From: Robiginitomaculum_A sp036478535
GTDB lineage: Bacteria > Pseudomonadota > Alphaproteobacteria > Caulobacterales > Maricaulaceae
DNA: 64,000 bases
Direction of reading: 5' to 3'
Assembly: GCA_965224735.1 (NCBI GenBank)
Contig: OZ245059.1
Location: 620,001-684,000, forward strand
Position 1 is the first letter of the stretch; each line of letters starts with the position of its first letter. Both the position numbers and the translations under genes were made by a program. Below the pieces are notes generated by a model. It was not told where the DNA came from, did not search any database, and worked only from the letters and a program-made list of their open reading frames with translations. This document shows positions 27,479-35,646 of the stretch, piece after piece.

Positions 27479-28249
27479 CTATTCTCTACAACTATCCCTG
27501 TCACGGTTTAAATCAACATTATTTGTGGCAACAGCAATCATTAACTGAGTCGCCAAAATTTTGGCGGCAGCGTCTAGGGGTTTTTCAATATTAACACCCT
27601 TATGCAATACATCGATATTTTTAACATGCCCATAACTATGAATGAGTTCATGGATAACTGTAGTGACCAACTCATTGAGAACATTACCGTTTGCCTGTGA
27701 GGCAATTGAATTCATATCAAACTTGATGTCAATAGACCTATAATTCTCATACTGAGTGTAATCCGTTCTCCCTAAACTAGCGCCGAGATCTTGAAAATGG
27801 AACATAAAAAGATAATTGTCAGTAGAAAATATGTTTCCCAAATTTATATCTACAGACTGCCCTCCTATTTGGAAGGTTCCAGAAATTTGACTGCCTAATT
27901 GGGTTATTGCCTCAAGAATATTTATGAGTTGTTCACTTTGTTGCTCTGTACCACCAAAAATAGTTGCAGTATTCCCATCAAATGTAGAAGCATTGTATTC
28001 GCAAAAACCTTCATCCTCGTGTGGAGGTGGTTCAGCTGGGTTTAGAGCCTGATCTGCTAACCGTTGGTATTCACTGCCCATCCAAGGAGCAGTATCGTGC
28101 ATAAACATAAAATCATATGGATCTGGACGTCGATCTGGAGTGTAGACACCACATCCTGTGCCAGGCAGGGTTCCAGGTGGGCAAGGGGCTGGCCTAGCGC
28201 GTCCTCCACTCACCAAATCCAATTCAGCGTATGTTAATTCTCTACCCAT
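27479..28249 (-). CDS. Double-glycine-leader protein with HExxH metallopeptidase motif
   Basis: 256-aa protein. Residues 1-16 are a classic bacteriocin-type leader, MGRELTYAELDLVSGG, of the kind cut after GG by C39-peptidase ABC exporters. No Sec signal peptide is present. After the leader comes a Pro/Cys-rich stretch (APCPPGTLPGTGCG), then a globular region, and near residue 215 VTTVIHELIHSYGHV, an HExxH zinc site with a third His three residues after the motif. That suggests an exported zinc peptidase rather than a small bacteriocin. AGGAG lies 8 bases before the ATG. Downstream is the 427-aa lipoprotein gene; upstream is an IS481 derivative. No C39 transporter gene lies in this window. Activity is unproven. 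Confidence 0.65.
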   Translation of the reverse strand: MGRELTYAELDLVSGGRARPAPCPPGTLPGTGCGVYTPDRRPDPYDFMFMHDTAPWMGSEYQRLADQALNPAEPPPHEDEGFCEYNASTFDGNTATIFGGTEQQSEQLINILEAITQLGSQISGTFQIGGQSVDINLGNIFSTDNYLFMFHFQDLGASLGRTDYTQYENYRSIDIKFDMNSIASQANGNVLNELVTTVIHELIHSYGHVKNIDVLHKGVNIEKPLDAAAKILATQLMIAVATNNVDLNRDRDSCRE

Positions 28250-28367
28250 GTCTCAATCTCCTATTTTTGCATCAAACTCCCAGTTGTAATAATCAGTTTT
28301 AGTTTATCACTTATCCCCAGTAATCATAGTTTAATTTTTCTTTTTGTCAAGGGTGCATCCCTTGATT

Positions 28368-28738
28368 GTATAGGTTCATGTGTTTTGAGACTCAACCGCC
28401 TTTCGGAGTTCAAATCTCATGGCTTCGATTCTGTCAGCCAAGAGGTCTCTTTTGTAATAGAATTCTTCCTTAAAGGTTCGGTTTCCGCGCTCGACACCGC
28501 CGTTATAGGTTGGCCTGCTGGGCGGCAAGACGATGAGTGGAATGTTTACATCTTCACAGGCCTGTTCAAATTCTGCCATGAATTCCGAGCCGCCGTCCAC
28601 CTATATGGATTTTATGGTGAACGGTGTTTTGTCGATAAATTCTTTTAAGAACCGTTTTGCAGAGGAAGCCTTAGCATGTGAATAAACCTGCGCGTGAATG
28701 AATTGGGACTTTCTCTCACATCTATATGAACTTATACA
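28368..28738 (-). mobile_element. Internally deleted IS481-like element (MITE-like), remnant B
   Basis: 371-bp element with both termini: TGTATAGGTTCATGTG at 28368 and, reversed, TGTATAAGTTCATATAGATG ending at 28738. They match the ends of the copy at 59894-61065. The middle is deleted: the subterminal sequence of one end joins the transposase middle at a shared TCTC (about 28713). What remains encodes only MDGGSEFMAEFEQ through FELRKAVE. The gene cannot work, but both ends could still be mobilised by a transposase in trans. Confidence 0.88.
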
Positions 28739-28973
28739 AACTTCTATCTATATCATCGTAGAGGTGATATCGAACGAGTTGTAAGTTTTCCTGCAGAAAT
28801 GCCTGCCTAAGATCAAATTCCGCTTGTTGCGGGGTATCGGCAGTTATTTTTAACCTATAGCTGGTAGATCCTTTGGTTTTGTACTTAAGTGCTGTATCAT
28901 AACCGCATCCAGTCAAAAGCATAACAGGTAAAATAAAGACCAAATATTTTAGGCGGACAATTGTTTTTATCAT
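28739..28973 (-). pseudogene. Small lipoprotein, 3' end cut off by the IS481 derivative
   Basis: From ATG 28973 the protein reads MIKTIVRLKYLVFILPVMLL then TGCGYD, a clear lipoprotein signal with Cys at about residue 23. A beta-alpha segment follows (YRLKITADTPQQAEFDLRQA). After DDIDRS the frame runs into the IS481 terminal repeat and stops within it (28722), so the natural C-terminus is lost. The start codon is two bases after the stop of the preceding partial gene, indicating an operon with it. It was probably upstream of the GG-leader gene before the insertion. Confidence 0.7.
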
Positions 28974-28974
28974 A

Positions 28975-29275
28975 TTAACATCCTGAGAAAGTTCGTTTTA
29001 GGCGGTCAGCGACGTGTTTGTCTAATGCATTAAATATACCAGGCTCTAACCAATTTTCACTTATAAATATTGTATTCCCTTTCCCACTCTGAGGGTATAT
29101 ATTTGGAGAAACTATCGGTTTGTTTCAGTTTTTCTTCTATACGCAGGACTGCCTCTTCGCGTTGTTTCAATTGCGCTCTTAGTTTGGATGAAACAGAGGT
29201 GAGCCGGGCAGGATATATTGCAACAATGGCTCTTCTATAAGTTTCATTATTAAGTAATTGAACATATATACTCAG
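28975..29275 (-). pseudogene. 3' part of a coiled-coil protein gene, truncated by IS630
   Basis: Minus-strand coding sequence enters from the IS630 edge (about 29270) reading VQLLNNETYRRAIVAIYPAR, then SKLRAQLKQREEAVLRIEEK, a heptad-like helical stretch. Near 29095 the good reading switches frame to PQSGKGNTIFISENWLEPGI then NALDKHVADRLKRTFSGC and stops at 28975. Without a frameshift the first frame would stop at 29057. The 5' part of the gene is gone. The next gene starts two bases after this stop. Function unknown; position suggests part of the same locus as the lipoproteins and the GG-leader enzyme. Confidence 0.55.
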
Positions 29276-30174
29276 ATTTCTCTATAACCCGAATTTCACC
29301 TTGACATTTCCCTCCTGATAGATTCGGCTCATGTTTATGATTAAGTCTGGTTTTTTATCAAAGAGGGAACGCCGTGAGTTGGAGAGTGTCGTGCGTTGTC
29401 CGAGCGAGGATCGCGCCTTTATCTGGCACAACTGGCAAGTCGATTATTCCAAGTCTGGCTGTATCAAATTACTGCATCGTTTGGGTTTTGAATACAAAAA
29501 ACCTACGCCTTTACCAGCTCATATTAACGAGCAGGCACAGGCTGAATTTATAGAGAATTATCAGCGGCTCTTGAACGGCTTAACGCTTGATGAGACGGTA
29601 TATTTCTGTGATGCTGTGCACCCTGAACATCAATCAAGACCAAGCCGTGGCTGGATGCGCAAGAGTGCTAACATGGCCATAAAACGCAGTACGCGGCGCA
29701 AGCGAGTGAATATTCACGCAGCGGTTAATCTGGAGAATTTTGACACACCCTTTATGGATGTGGCCCAGATGGATGTGAACCGGGTTGATAGTGACAACGC
29801 CATTCAGTTATTTGAGAAACTTGAAGCACGCAATTTGGATAAAAAGCGTATCTACTTGATCTTGGATAATGCGCCTTATCACCGCTTCGCCAAGGTAAGA
29901 CAGTGGCTGGGGCGCAAAGATTGCAAAATAAAACCAATCTGGCTGCCAACATATTGCCCGCATCTAAATGCTATTGAGAGGCTTTGGGGCGTCATGCACA
30001 GGCATGTCACACATAATAAATTCTACCCGCCATTTACAAAATTTGGCCATGCAATACTAAAATTCTTACGAGAAACCATACCCAAACAATGGAGAAATTT
30101 CCGAGACACCGTAACCGACAATTTTCGAATAATTTCAGATGAAAAATTTCGGGTTATGGAGTAGTGGGAGTATA
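29267..30174 (+). mobile_element. IS630 element with internal deletion
   Basis: Second copy of the IS630 at 10009-11154, in opposite orientation. The ends are TATACTCAGATTTCTC at 29267 and, reversed, TATACTCCCACTACTCC ending 30174. About 250 bp of the transposase gene is missing. The right end sits 26 bases before the aroK start, so the IS has replaced the native aroK promoter region. Confidence 0.88.
29331..30164 (+). pseudogene. IS630 transposase lacking the DNA-binding domain
   Basis: 277-aa open frame, nearly identical to the 355-aa transposase at 10019-11086 but missing about 83 residues between VVRCPSED and RAFIWHNWQ, that is, most of the helix-turn-helix region. The deletion is in frame and joins at GAGGATCGCGCC, matching GAGGTTCGCG in the parent. 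The DDE catalytic core is complete (FCDAVHPEH, LDNAPYH, NAIERLW). A 4-residue insertion is also present: DVAQMDVNRVDS here versus DVDRVDS in the parent. It is probably unable to bind its ends, but it could make a dominant-negative protein. Confidence 0.85.
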
Positions 30175-30200
30175 CAATGATTAAACAGGATAATAAAATT

Positions 30201-30752
30201 ATGGCGCAAGACATTCAAAAAATCAAAGCGAGGCCGATTTCAATCGTCGGTTTAATGGGGGTTGGCAAAACCACCATTGGACGCCGTCTTGCCAAGCGTC
30301 TTGATTTGCCATTTTACGATTCTGATGACGAGATTGAATTTGCCTCTGGACGTACAATCAAAGGTTATTTTAAAGAGCATGGAGAAGAAGCTTTCCGAGC
30401 TGGTGAGCGCAAGGTTATAACGCGAATTTTGGGGCAAGGGTCGATGGTGCTCTCTACGGGCGGAGGCGCGTTTATTCCAGAAAAAACCCGTACAGTTTTA
30501 AGGAAAAACAGCCTTACAGTCTGGCTAAAAGCAGACTTTGATACGGTTATGGAGCGGGTTAACAGACAGCGCAACAAGCGCCCACTTTTGGATGTTGAAA
30601 ACCCCGAAGCGGTTATGCGCAAACTTATGGACGCACGGTATCCTCTTTATGCTCAGGCTCATATCACGGTAAAGGCTGAAGGGAGTACTCATAGCCAAAC
30701 CGTAGGGCTGGTTATTGAAGCTTTGAAACACTATCATGCGGATACGGTATGA
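30201..30752 (+). CDS. aroK: Shikimate kinase
   Basis: 183-aa enzyme that phosphorylates shikimate with ATP in aromatic amino acid synthesis. The Walker A loop GLMGVGKTTIGRRLA, the shikimate-binding DSDDEIE, STGGGAF and the lid region RNKRPLLD are all present. The start at 30201 is preferred because AGGA lies ten bases upstream; an ATG at 30177 sits almost against the IS630 end. Its stop overlaps the aroB start by four bases (ATGA), so aroK and aroB are translationally coupled. Expression may now depend on the IS630 edge, because the insertion lies directly upstream. Confidence 0.93.
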   Translation: MAQDIQKIKARPISIVGLMGVGKTTIGRRLAKRLDLPFYDSDDEIEFASGRTIKGYFKEHGEEAFRAGERKVITRILGQGSMVLSTGGGAFIPEKTRTVLRKNSLTVWLKADFDTVMERVNRQRNKRPLLDVENPEAVMRKLMDARYPLYAQAHITVKAEGSTHSQTVGLVIEALKHYHADTV

Positions 30753-31867
30753 GCGTAAAGATAATAGATGTTGATTTAGGGGCGCGCTCATATCCGATCT
30801 TAATTGGCTCTGGCTTACTTGGCACAGCGGGGAGATATATTGCGCCAATACTCAAAGGTTCGCGCCTGGCAATTATAACAGATGAAACCGTTGCGGATTT
30901 GCATCTTAGGACTTTACTTTTAGGGCTATCGGGCCTTGATGTTGAAATTGAAACCATTGTTTTACCGCCTGGAGAAGCCCTAAAGAGTTTTGAAGTTTTG
31001 CAAGATATATTGGCTAGGTTATTAGCGCTGAATTTTTCGCGTGATGATACCCTGCTGGCATTTGGCGGTGGAGTAATAGGCGATTTGACTGGGTTTGTTG
31101 CCAGTATTTTAAAGCGGGGGTGCCTCTTTGTGCAAGTTCCAACGACATTATTAGCGCAAGTTGATAGCTCGGTTGGCGGGAAGACAGCTATCAATACAGC
31201 TGTGGGTAAAAACCTCGTAGGCAGTTTTTATCAACCCAAATTAGTTCTAGCGGATACGGATGTGTTGAAGACATTAGAGCTACGGCAAAGGCGGGCGGGG
31301 TATGCGGAAGTTTTAAAATACGCCCTTATTGATAATCTCAGTTTTTTTAATTGGCTTGAGAAAAATGCGGGCAATGTTCTAGCTTGTAAAAGTGAAGCTT
31401 TAGTCCGCGCGATTAGCGTGTCCTGCACTGCCAAGGCCGCGATTGTTAAGGCTGATGAGTTTGAGCGCGGACGCCGTGCTTTGCTCAACCTTGGCCATAC
31501 CTTTGCTCACGCCTTGGAAGCAAAAGCGGGATTTGATGGCTCGCTCCTGCACGGGGAGGCAGTGAGCGCGGGTATGCTAATGGCGTTTGAATTTAGCCAA
31601 AATCTTGGGCTTTGTTCTGGTCAAGATGTGGACAGATTGAGCACGCACTTGGCGGCGCATACTATGCCAGTGTTTGAAACTTTGCCGCCCAGTATTACGG
31701 ATGATGCGAATCTTCTTTTTGAATTTATGATGCACGATAAGAAAAATATACGCGGGCAATTAAACCTAATTCTTGCACAAAAAATTGGCAGAGCGTTTAT
31801 GGCCCAAAATAGTGATAAAACCTATGTGCTTAATTACCTGAAATCAAAATGCGAGCTTGTGAATTAA
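30749..31867 (+). CDS. aroB: 3-dehydroquinate synthase
   Basis: 372-aa NAD- and metal-dependent enzyme that closes DAHP to 3-dehydroquinate, the second shikimate-pathway step. Visible motifs: LLAFGGGVIGDLTGFVAS (NAD site), VPTTLLAQVDSSVGGKTAIN and the zinc-binding region with LLNLGHTFAHALEA and LLHGEAVSAGM. The length is normal. The last base overlaps the next gene (TAATG). It is the middle gene of the aroK-aroB-CorC-like operon, a common alphaproteobacterial arrangement. Confidence 0.95.
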   Translation: MSVKIIDVDLGARSYPILIGSGLLGTAGRYIAPILKGSRLAIITDETVADLHLRTLLLGLSGLDVEIETIVLPPGEALKSFEVLQDILARLLALNFSRDDTLLAFGGGVIGDLTGFVASILKRGCLFVQVPTTLLAQVDSSVGGKTAINTAVGKNLVGSFYQPKLVLADTDVLKTLELRQRRAGYAEVLKYALIDNLSFFNWLEKNAGNVLACKSEALVRAISVSCTAKAAIVKADEFERGRRALLNLGHTFAHALEAKAGFDGSLLHGEAVSAGMLMAFEFSQNLGLCSGQDVDRLSTHLAAHTMPVFETLPPSITDDANLLFEFMMHDKKNIRGQLNLILAQKIGRAFMAQNSDKTYVLNYLKSKCELVN

Positions 31868-33147
31868 TGGAACGGATATTAGAAACGGAAAACCTATTTA
31901 AACTTGGAGTTATATTACTGCTTTTGGTTTTTTCCGCTTTTTTTTCAGGCTCAGAAACTGCATTAACTGCCGCTTCGCGCGCGCGTATTCTTGCCAAAGA
32001 AAAAGAAGGGTCTAAGCGCGCAGGACTTGTCGGCACACTTTTAGAAAAACGAGAGCGACTTATTGGCGCGCTTTTACTGGGGAATAATCTGGTTAATATC
32101 CTCGCGTCGACTTTGATGGCAAGTTTAATGCTGACCTTGTTTGGCGAGACTGGTATTGTCTACGCAACCGTCGTTATGACTGTTCTAATTTTAATTTTTG
32201 CTGAAGTATTACCCAAAACTTATGCGATCACCAAACCCGAAAATTCCGCTATGGGCGTAGCGCGCCCTGTTAGGATTTTGGTTTTGGTGCTTGCCCCAAT
32301 CGTGAGTTTCGTTCAAGGGCTTGTCAATTTTTTTCTTAAATTATTTGGCGTGGATACCAAAGATGTATCGTGGTCAGCAGTCGATGAAATTAAGGGGCAG
32401 GTTGATTTGCATCACAAAGAAGGCAGTGTGGAAAAAAATGAACGTGATCAGCTTTTAGGTGTTTTGAGCATTGGCGATCTCACCGTTGAAGACGTGATGA
32501 TTCACCGTAAAAATCTAAAAATGGTCGAGGCTGGTTTACCTCCCAAGGAGATGGTCAATCATGTTTTGGTTTCTGGGCATACGCGTCTCCCTGTTTGGAA
32601 AGATGATAAGGACAATGTTATCGGGGTTTTGCATGCCAAGGATATGCTTAAGGCGCTAAGCAAGGTTGATGGTAATATGGCCAATTTGAACTTTGCTAAA
32701 ATTATGCGCAAAGCTTGGTTTGTACCCGAGACAACGCCAGTACTAACGCAGTTACGTGCTTTCCAACAAAAGCACGCACACTTTGCTTTGGCCGTGGATG
32801 AATATGGAGCAATTATGGGAGTCGTGACACTCGAAGATATTTTGGAAGAAATCGTCGGTGATATTAAAGATGAGCATGACCACCATGTTGTTGGCGCTAA
32901 GTTACGAGAAGACGGATCAATTTTAGTAAATGGTGACGTACCTGTGCGCGACATTAACCGCGCGTTCGAGTGGGCACTTCCTGATGATGAAGCTGTAACC
33001 ATAGCAGGTCTGGTCATCCATGAGTCGCAAACAATTCCCGACCCAGGCCAAGTATTTGATTTTTACGGTTACCGTTTTGAGATTAAAAAACGTCACCGCA
33101 ACCAAATCACTAAACTGCTAGTGAAAAAATTTAAAGGTCATGACTAG
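31867..33147 (+). CDS. CNNM/HlyC-CorC family membrane protein (DUF21 and CBS domains)
   Basis: 426-aa protein starting at the ATG that overlaps the aroB stop. The N-terminal DUF21/CNNM domain has membrane segments (LFKLGVILLLLVFSAFFSGS-ETALTAASRARI and IVYATVVMTVLILIFAEVLP with KTYA). The cytosolic part has two CBS motifs (GDLTVEDVMIHRKNL, and HFALAVDEYGAIMGVVTLED-ILEEIVGDI) and a C-terminal CorC_HlyC domain ending VKKF. The family is linked to magnesium or cobalt efflux; hemolysin names are historical. The conserved position after aroB suggests co-transcription only. Confidence 0.9.
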   Translation: MERILETENLFKLGVILLLLVFSAFFSGSETALTAASRARILAKEKEGSKRAGLVGTLLEKRERLIGALLLGNNLVNILASTLMASLMLTLFGETGIVYATVVMTVLILIFAEVLPKTYAITKPENSAMGVARPVRILVLVLAPIVSFVQGLVNFFLKLFGVDTKDVSWSAVDEIKGQVDLHHKEGSVEKNERDQLLGVLSIGDLTVEDVMIHRKNLKMVEAGLPPKEMVNHVLVSGHTRLPVWKDDKDNVIGVLHAKDMLKALSKVDGNMANLNFAKIMRKAWFVPETTPVLTQLRAFQQKHAHFALAVDEYGAIMGVVTLEDILEEIVGDIKDEHDHHVVGAKLREDGSILVNGDVPVRDINRAFEWALPDDEAVTIAGLVIHESQTIPDPGQVFDFYGYRFEIKKRHRNQITKLLVKKFKGHD

Positions 33148-33171
33148 GGTTTGTTATGAGGGTTTGTTATG
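33146..33171 (+). repeat. 13-bp tandem duplication between CorC-like gene and dapF
   Basis: AGGGTTTGTTATG occurs twice in a row (33146-33158 and 33159-33171), starting on the last bases of the upstream stop codon. Confidence 0.95.
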
Positions 33172-33215
33172 ACGCAGCTTGCTAAAGCAATCGCATGCAT
33201 TTATGGTCATGGCCT

Positions 33216-34058
33216 ATGAAGTTTTATATTATGAACGGGGCGGGTAATCGCTTTGGTGTGTTTGATGCACGCGGTAACCTAAGCTTTGCTATGTCTGAAA
33301 AACTTGCCATAGAAACGGCTAAAAAAAATGGACCTATGGGGCCAAAGGGGGCAGACCAAATTATTGTTGTGCGTAATCCTAAATCAAATAACGCAGACGT
33401 CTTTATGGAAATTTGGAACGCGGCGGGCTTTGAAGTTGACGCTTGTGGAAATGCGTCGCGCTGTATCCCCTGGCTCATTATGGAAGAAACTGGGCGGAGT
33501 GAAATTACACTTGAAACCAATGCTGGGCTTTTGCAAACACGGCGCGAAGGCGAGTTTCAAGTTTCTGTTGATATGGGCGCACCTAAATTAAAATGGAGTC
33601 AAATCCCTCTCAAAGAATATATGGACACACGTGTCATTGATGTAAAGGTTGGCCCGATAGACGCGCCTCTCTTAGCAAGGCCAGGTGCCGTTAATATGGG
33701 TAATCCCCACTGCGTGTTTTTTGTTGAAAACGCGGTGACAATTGCAGCCGATAAAATCGGGCCAATGATAGAGTTTCATCCACTTTTCCTTGAGCAAGCC
33801 AATATTGGGTTTGCACAAATTTTATCACAAAATGAAATTCGCCTGCGTGTGTGGGAGCGCGGCGCGGGGCTAACGAAAGCTTGCGGAACGGGTGCCTGCG
33901 CGGCTCTCGTTGCGGCACACCGACAATCCCGAACGGGCCGCAAGGCTAAAGTTATTATGGACGGCGGTGATTTATTCATTGATTGGCACAAATCAGATGG
34001 CCATGTTATTATGACTGGCCCGGTGGAACTTGAAACATCAGGTGATATTTCCATTTAG
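33216..34058 (+). CDS. dapF: Diaminopimelate epimerase
   Basis: 280-aa enzyme that converts LL- to meso-diaminopimelate for lysine and peptidoglycan. The start at 33216 gives the family opening MKFYIMNGAGNRFGVFDARG. Both catalytic cysteines are in place: DACGNASRC and KACGTGACAALVAA. MGNPHCVFFVE lies between them. The usual 'GND' near the start is GNR here, a small deviation. The ribosome-binding site is weak. It stands alone between the aroB operon and ihfB, all on the plus strand. Confidence 0.93.
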   Translation: MKFYIMNGAGNRFGVFDARGNLSFAMSEKLAIETAKKNGPMGPKGADQIIVVRNPKSNNADVFMEIWNAAGFEVDACGNASRCIPWLIMEETGRSEITLETNAGLLQTRREGEFQVSVDMGAPKLKWSQIPLKEYMDTRVIDVKVGPIDAPLLARPGAVNMGNPHCVFFVENAVTIAADKIGPMIEFHPLFLEQANIGFAQILSQNEIRLRVWERGAGLTKACGTGACAALVAAHRQSRTGRKAKVIMDGGDLFIDWHKSDGHVIMTGPVELETSGDISI

Positions 34059-34096
34059 TCTTGACGTTGCAAATTTTATTCGCCTATAAAGAAACC

Positions 34097-34375
34097 ATGC
34101 TTAAATCTGAACTGATAGACAAATTAGAACGAGAAAATCCGCACCTTAGCCCTGATGAGGTGGTTCGGATTGTTGCCGTGTTTTTTGAAAGCATTACCCA
34201 AACCCTTGAAAAGGGTGCCCGCGTCGAGTTGCGCGGCTTTGGAACTTTTGCACCGCGTTACAGAAAAGCACGGGCAGGCCGGAACCCTCGTACAGGGAAA
34301 AGTATTGCTGTGGCCGAGAAATATGTCCCGTTTTTCCAGGCTGGAAAAAAAATTCGCAAAAAAATAGACTATTAA
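34097..34375 (+). CDS. ihfB: Integration host factor beta-type DNA-bending protein
   Basis: 92-aa HU/IHF family protein starting at 34097. MLKSELIDKLERENPHLSPD then VRIVAVFFESITQTLEKGAR form the dimerising helices. ELRGFGTFAPRYR and AGRNPRTGKSI are the DNA-bending arm with the conserved Pro. The C-terminus AVAEKYVPFFQAGKKIRKKI matches the beta subunit better than HU. It bends DNA at specific sites to aid transcription and recombination. Confidence 0.88.
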   Translation: MLKSELIDKLERENPHLSPDEVVRIVAVFFESITQTLEKGARVELRGFGTFAPRYRKARAGRNPRTGKSIAVAEKYVPFFQAGKKIRKKIDY

Positions 34376-34514
34376 GCGCTAATTTAGCACGAATGCCCGA
34401 CATTGAGATGAAATTGAGGTGAAATTGAAATTGGTAAAATTTTGACGCGGCTGTTATGTATATGGTATATTTGCAAATGCGAATCACAACGAATCCTTAA
34501 GGGGGAATATAAAA

Positions 34515-34919
34515 ATGGGAATGATCTCAGAATTTAAAGAATTTGCCATGAAAGGCAATTTGGTCGACATGGCCGTTGGCGTTGTCATGGGGGCAGCCTT
34601 TGGCACAGTCGTAAAATCATTTATAGACGGTATTTTCATGCCAGCTATCAGCCCAATCATGGGCGGCATCGACCTTGCTAATATGAAATACACAATGTCT
34701 GAAGCTGTTATGGAAGGTGATAAAATCGTCAAAGAAGCCGTACAAATTAATATTGGCAGCTTTCTAACTGCGCTTATCTCTTTCATTATTGTAGCCTGTG
34801 TGATGTTTATCATCATCAGAGGTATGAATAAAACCAAAAAAGCCGAAGAAGAAGCACCTGCAGCCCCACCTGCAAATGAAGTTCTCCTCGCAGAAATCCG
34901 TGATTTACTCAAGAAGTAA
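34515..34919 (+). CDS. mscL: Large-conductance mechanosensitive channel
   Basis: 134-aa MscL, an inner-membrane pentamer that opens under osmotic downshock. The signature is clear: EFKEFAMKGNLVDMAVGVVM then GAAFGTVVKSFIDGIFMPAI (first transmembrane helix), INIGSFLTALISFIIVACVM (second) and a cytosolic bundle ending LLAEIRDLLKK. A good GGGGGA site precedes the ATG. A strong terminator follows. Confidence 0.97.
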   Translation: MGMISEFKEFAMKGNLVDMAVGVVMGAAFGTVVKSFIDGIFMPAISPIMGGIDLANMKYTMSEAVMEGDKIVKEAVQINIGSFLTALISFIIVACVMFIIIRGMNKTKKAEEEAPAAPPANEVLLAEIRDLLKK

Positions 34920-34941
34920 ACTACAAAATTTTATATATAAG

Positions 34942-34973
34942 AAAAGGCGCTTCATTTGGAACGCCTTTTTTAT
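34942..34973 (+). terminator. Rho-independent terminator of mscL
   Basis: AAAAGGCG (34942-34949) pairs with CGCCTTTT (34962-34969) around a 12-nt loop and is followed by a T run. It lies 22 bases after the mscL stop. Confidence 0.9.
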
Positions 34974-35007
34974 TGGTAGAAATTCATGCAAGCGCCTATA
35001 AACTATT

Positions 35008-35646
35008 ATGGAAAGTATCAAAGTTAAAATATGTGGATTAACCTGCTTCCAAGATGTTGAGGCAGCGCTTCACAATGGTGCCAATTATTTAGGCTTTATC
35101 GTGGAAGCGCAAAGCGTGAGAAAACTCAGCGTAAAGCAAGCCGCGAAACTATCTTCGCCCGCAGCGGGAATTGCCAAGTGCGTTGCAGTGACCGTAAACC
35201 CATCTGAAAAACTACTAAAGCATATTGCCAATATAATGCGCCCAGATTATTTACAATTTCACGGGCAGGAAGATTTAGAAACTGTGCGCGCGGCAAAACG
35301 CCTTACAAATATCCCTATTATCAAAGCCATACAAATTCGCACAAAAAAAGATTTGGAAAACGCCCGTAGCTTTGAAGGTGTGACGGATTATATTTTACTT
35401 GACGCCAAGCCGCCAAACGGCGCGAGGCAACAAGGCGGGCACGGGCTAAATTTTGAGTGGAATTTGCTAAAAGGGTTTACGTCAAAAACCCCGCTCATCC
35501 TTGCGGGGGGGCTATCAGCTAGAAACATTAAAGCGGCCAAAGCTACGGGTATAAATTTTTTCGATGTAAGTTCTGGCGTAGAAAGCAAAGCGGGGGTAAA
35601 AGATAGCTCTTTAATTCGCGATTTTATGAAAGCTGCTCATGAGTAA
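35008..35646 (+). CDS. trpF: Phosphoribosylanthranilate isomerase
   Basis: 212-aa TIM-barrel enzyme for the third step from anthranilate to tryptophan. KVKICGLTCFQDVEAALHNG, then GANYLGFIV, the barrel strands DYLQFHGQED and YILLDAKPPNG (catalytic Asp) and TPLILAGGLSARNI, followed by FFDVSSGVESKAGVKD, are all family hallmarks. The catalytic Cys is in KICGLT. It overlaps trpB by eight bases, so the trpF-trpB-trpA genes form one operon. No leader peptide or attenuator is visible in the short gap after mscL. Confidence 0.95.
   Translation: MESIKVKICGLTCFQDVEAALHNGANYLGFIVEAQSVRKLSVKQAAKLSSPAAGIAKCVAVTVNPSEKLLKHIANIMRPDYLQFHGQEDLETVRAAKRLTNIPIIKAIQIRTKKDLENARSFEGVTDYILLDAKPPNGARQQGGHGLNFEWNLLKGFTSKTPLILAGGLSARNIKAAKATGINFFDVSSGVESKAGVKDSSLIRDFMKAAHE

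Noticed and set aside
29057..29275. Treating the coiled-coil segment as a separate gene ending at 29057
   Set aside because: The continuing frame to 28975 reads as a more natural protein end and places its stop two bases before the next start, so a frameshifted 3' remnant is the simpler explanation; this remains uncertain.
10019..30174. Treating the region between the two IS630 copies as a composite transposon
   Set aside because: The copies are 19 kb apart in inverted orientation, enclose core genes such as argD and gcrA, and one copy is internally deleted. No sign of mobilisation as a unit.
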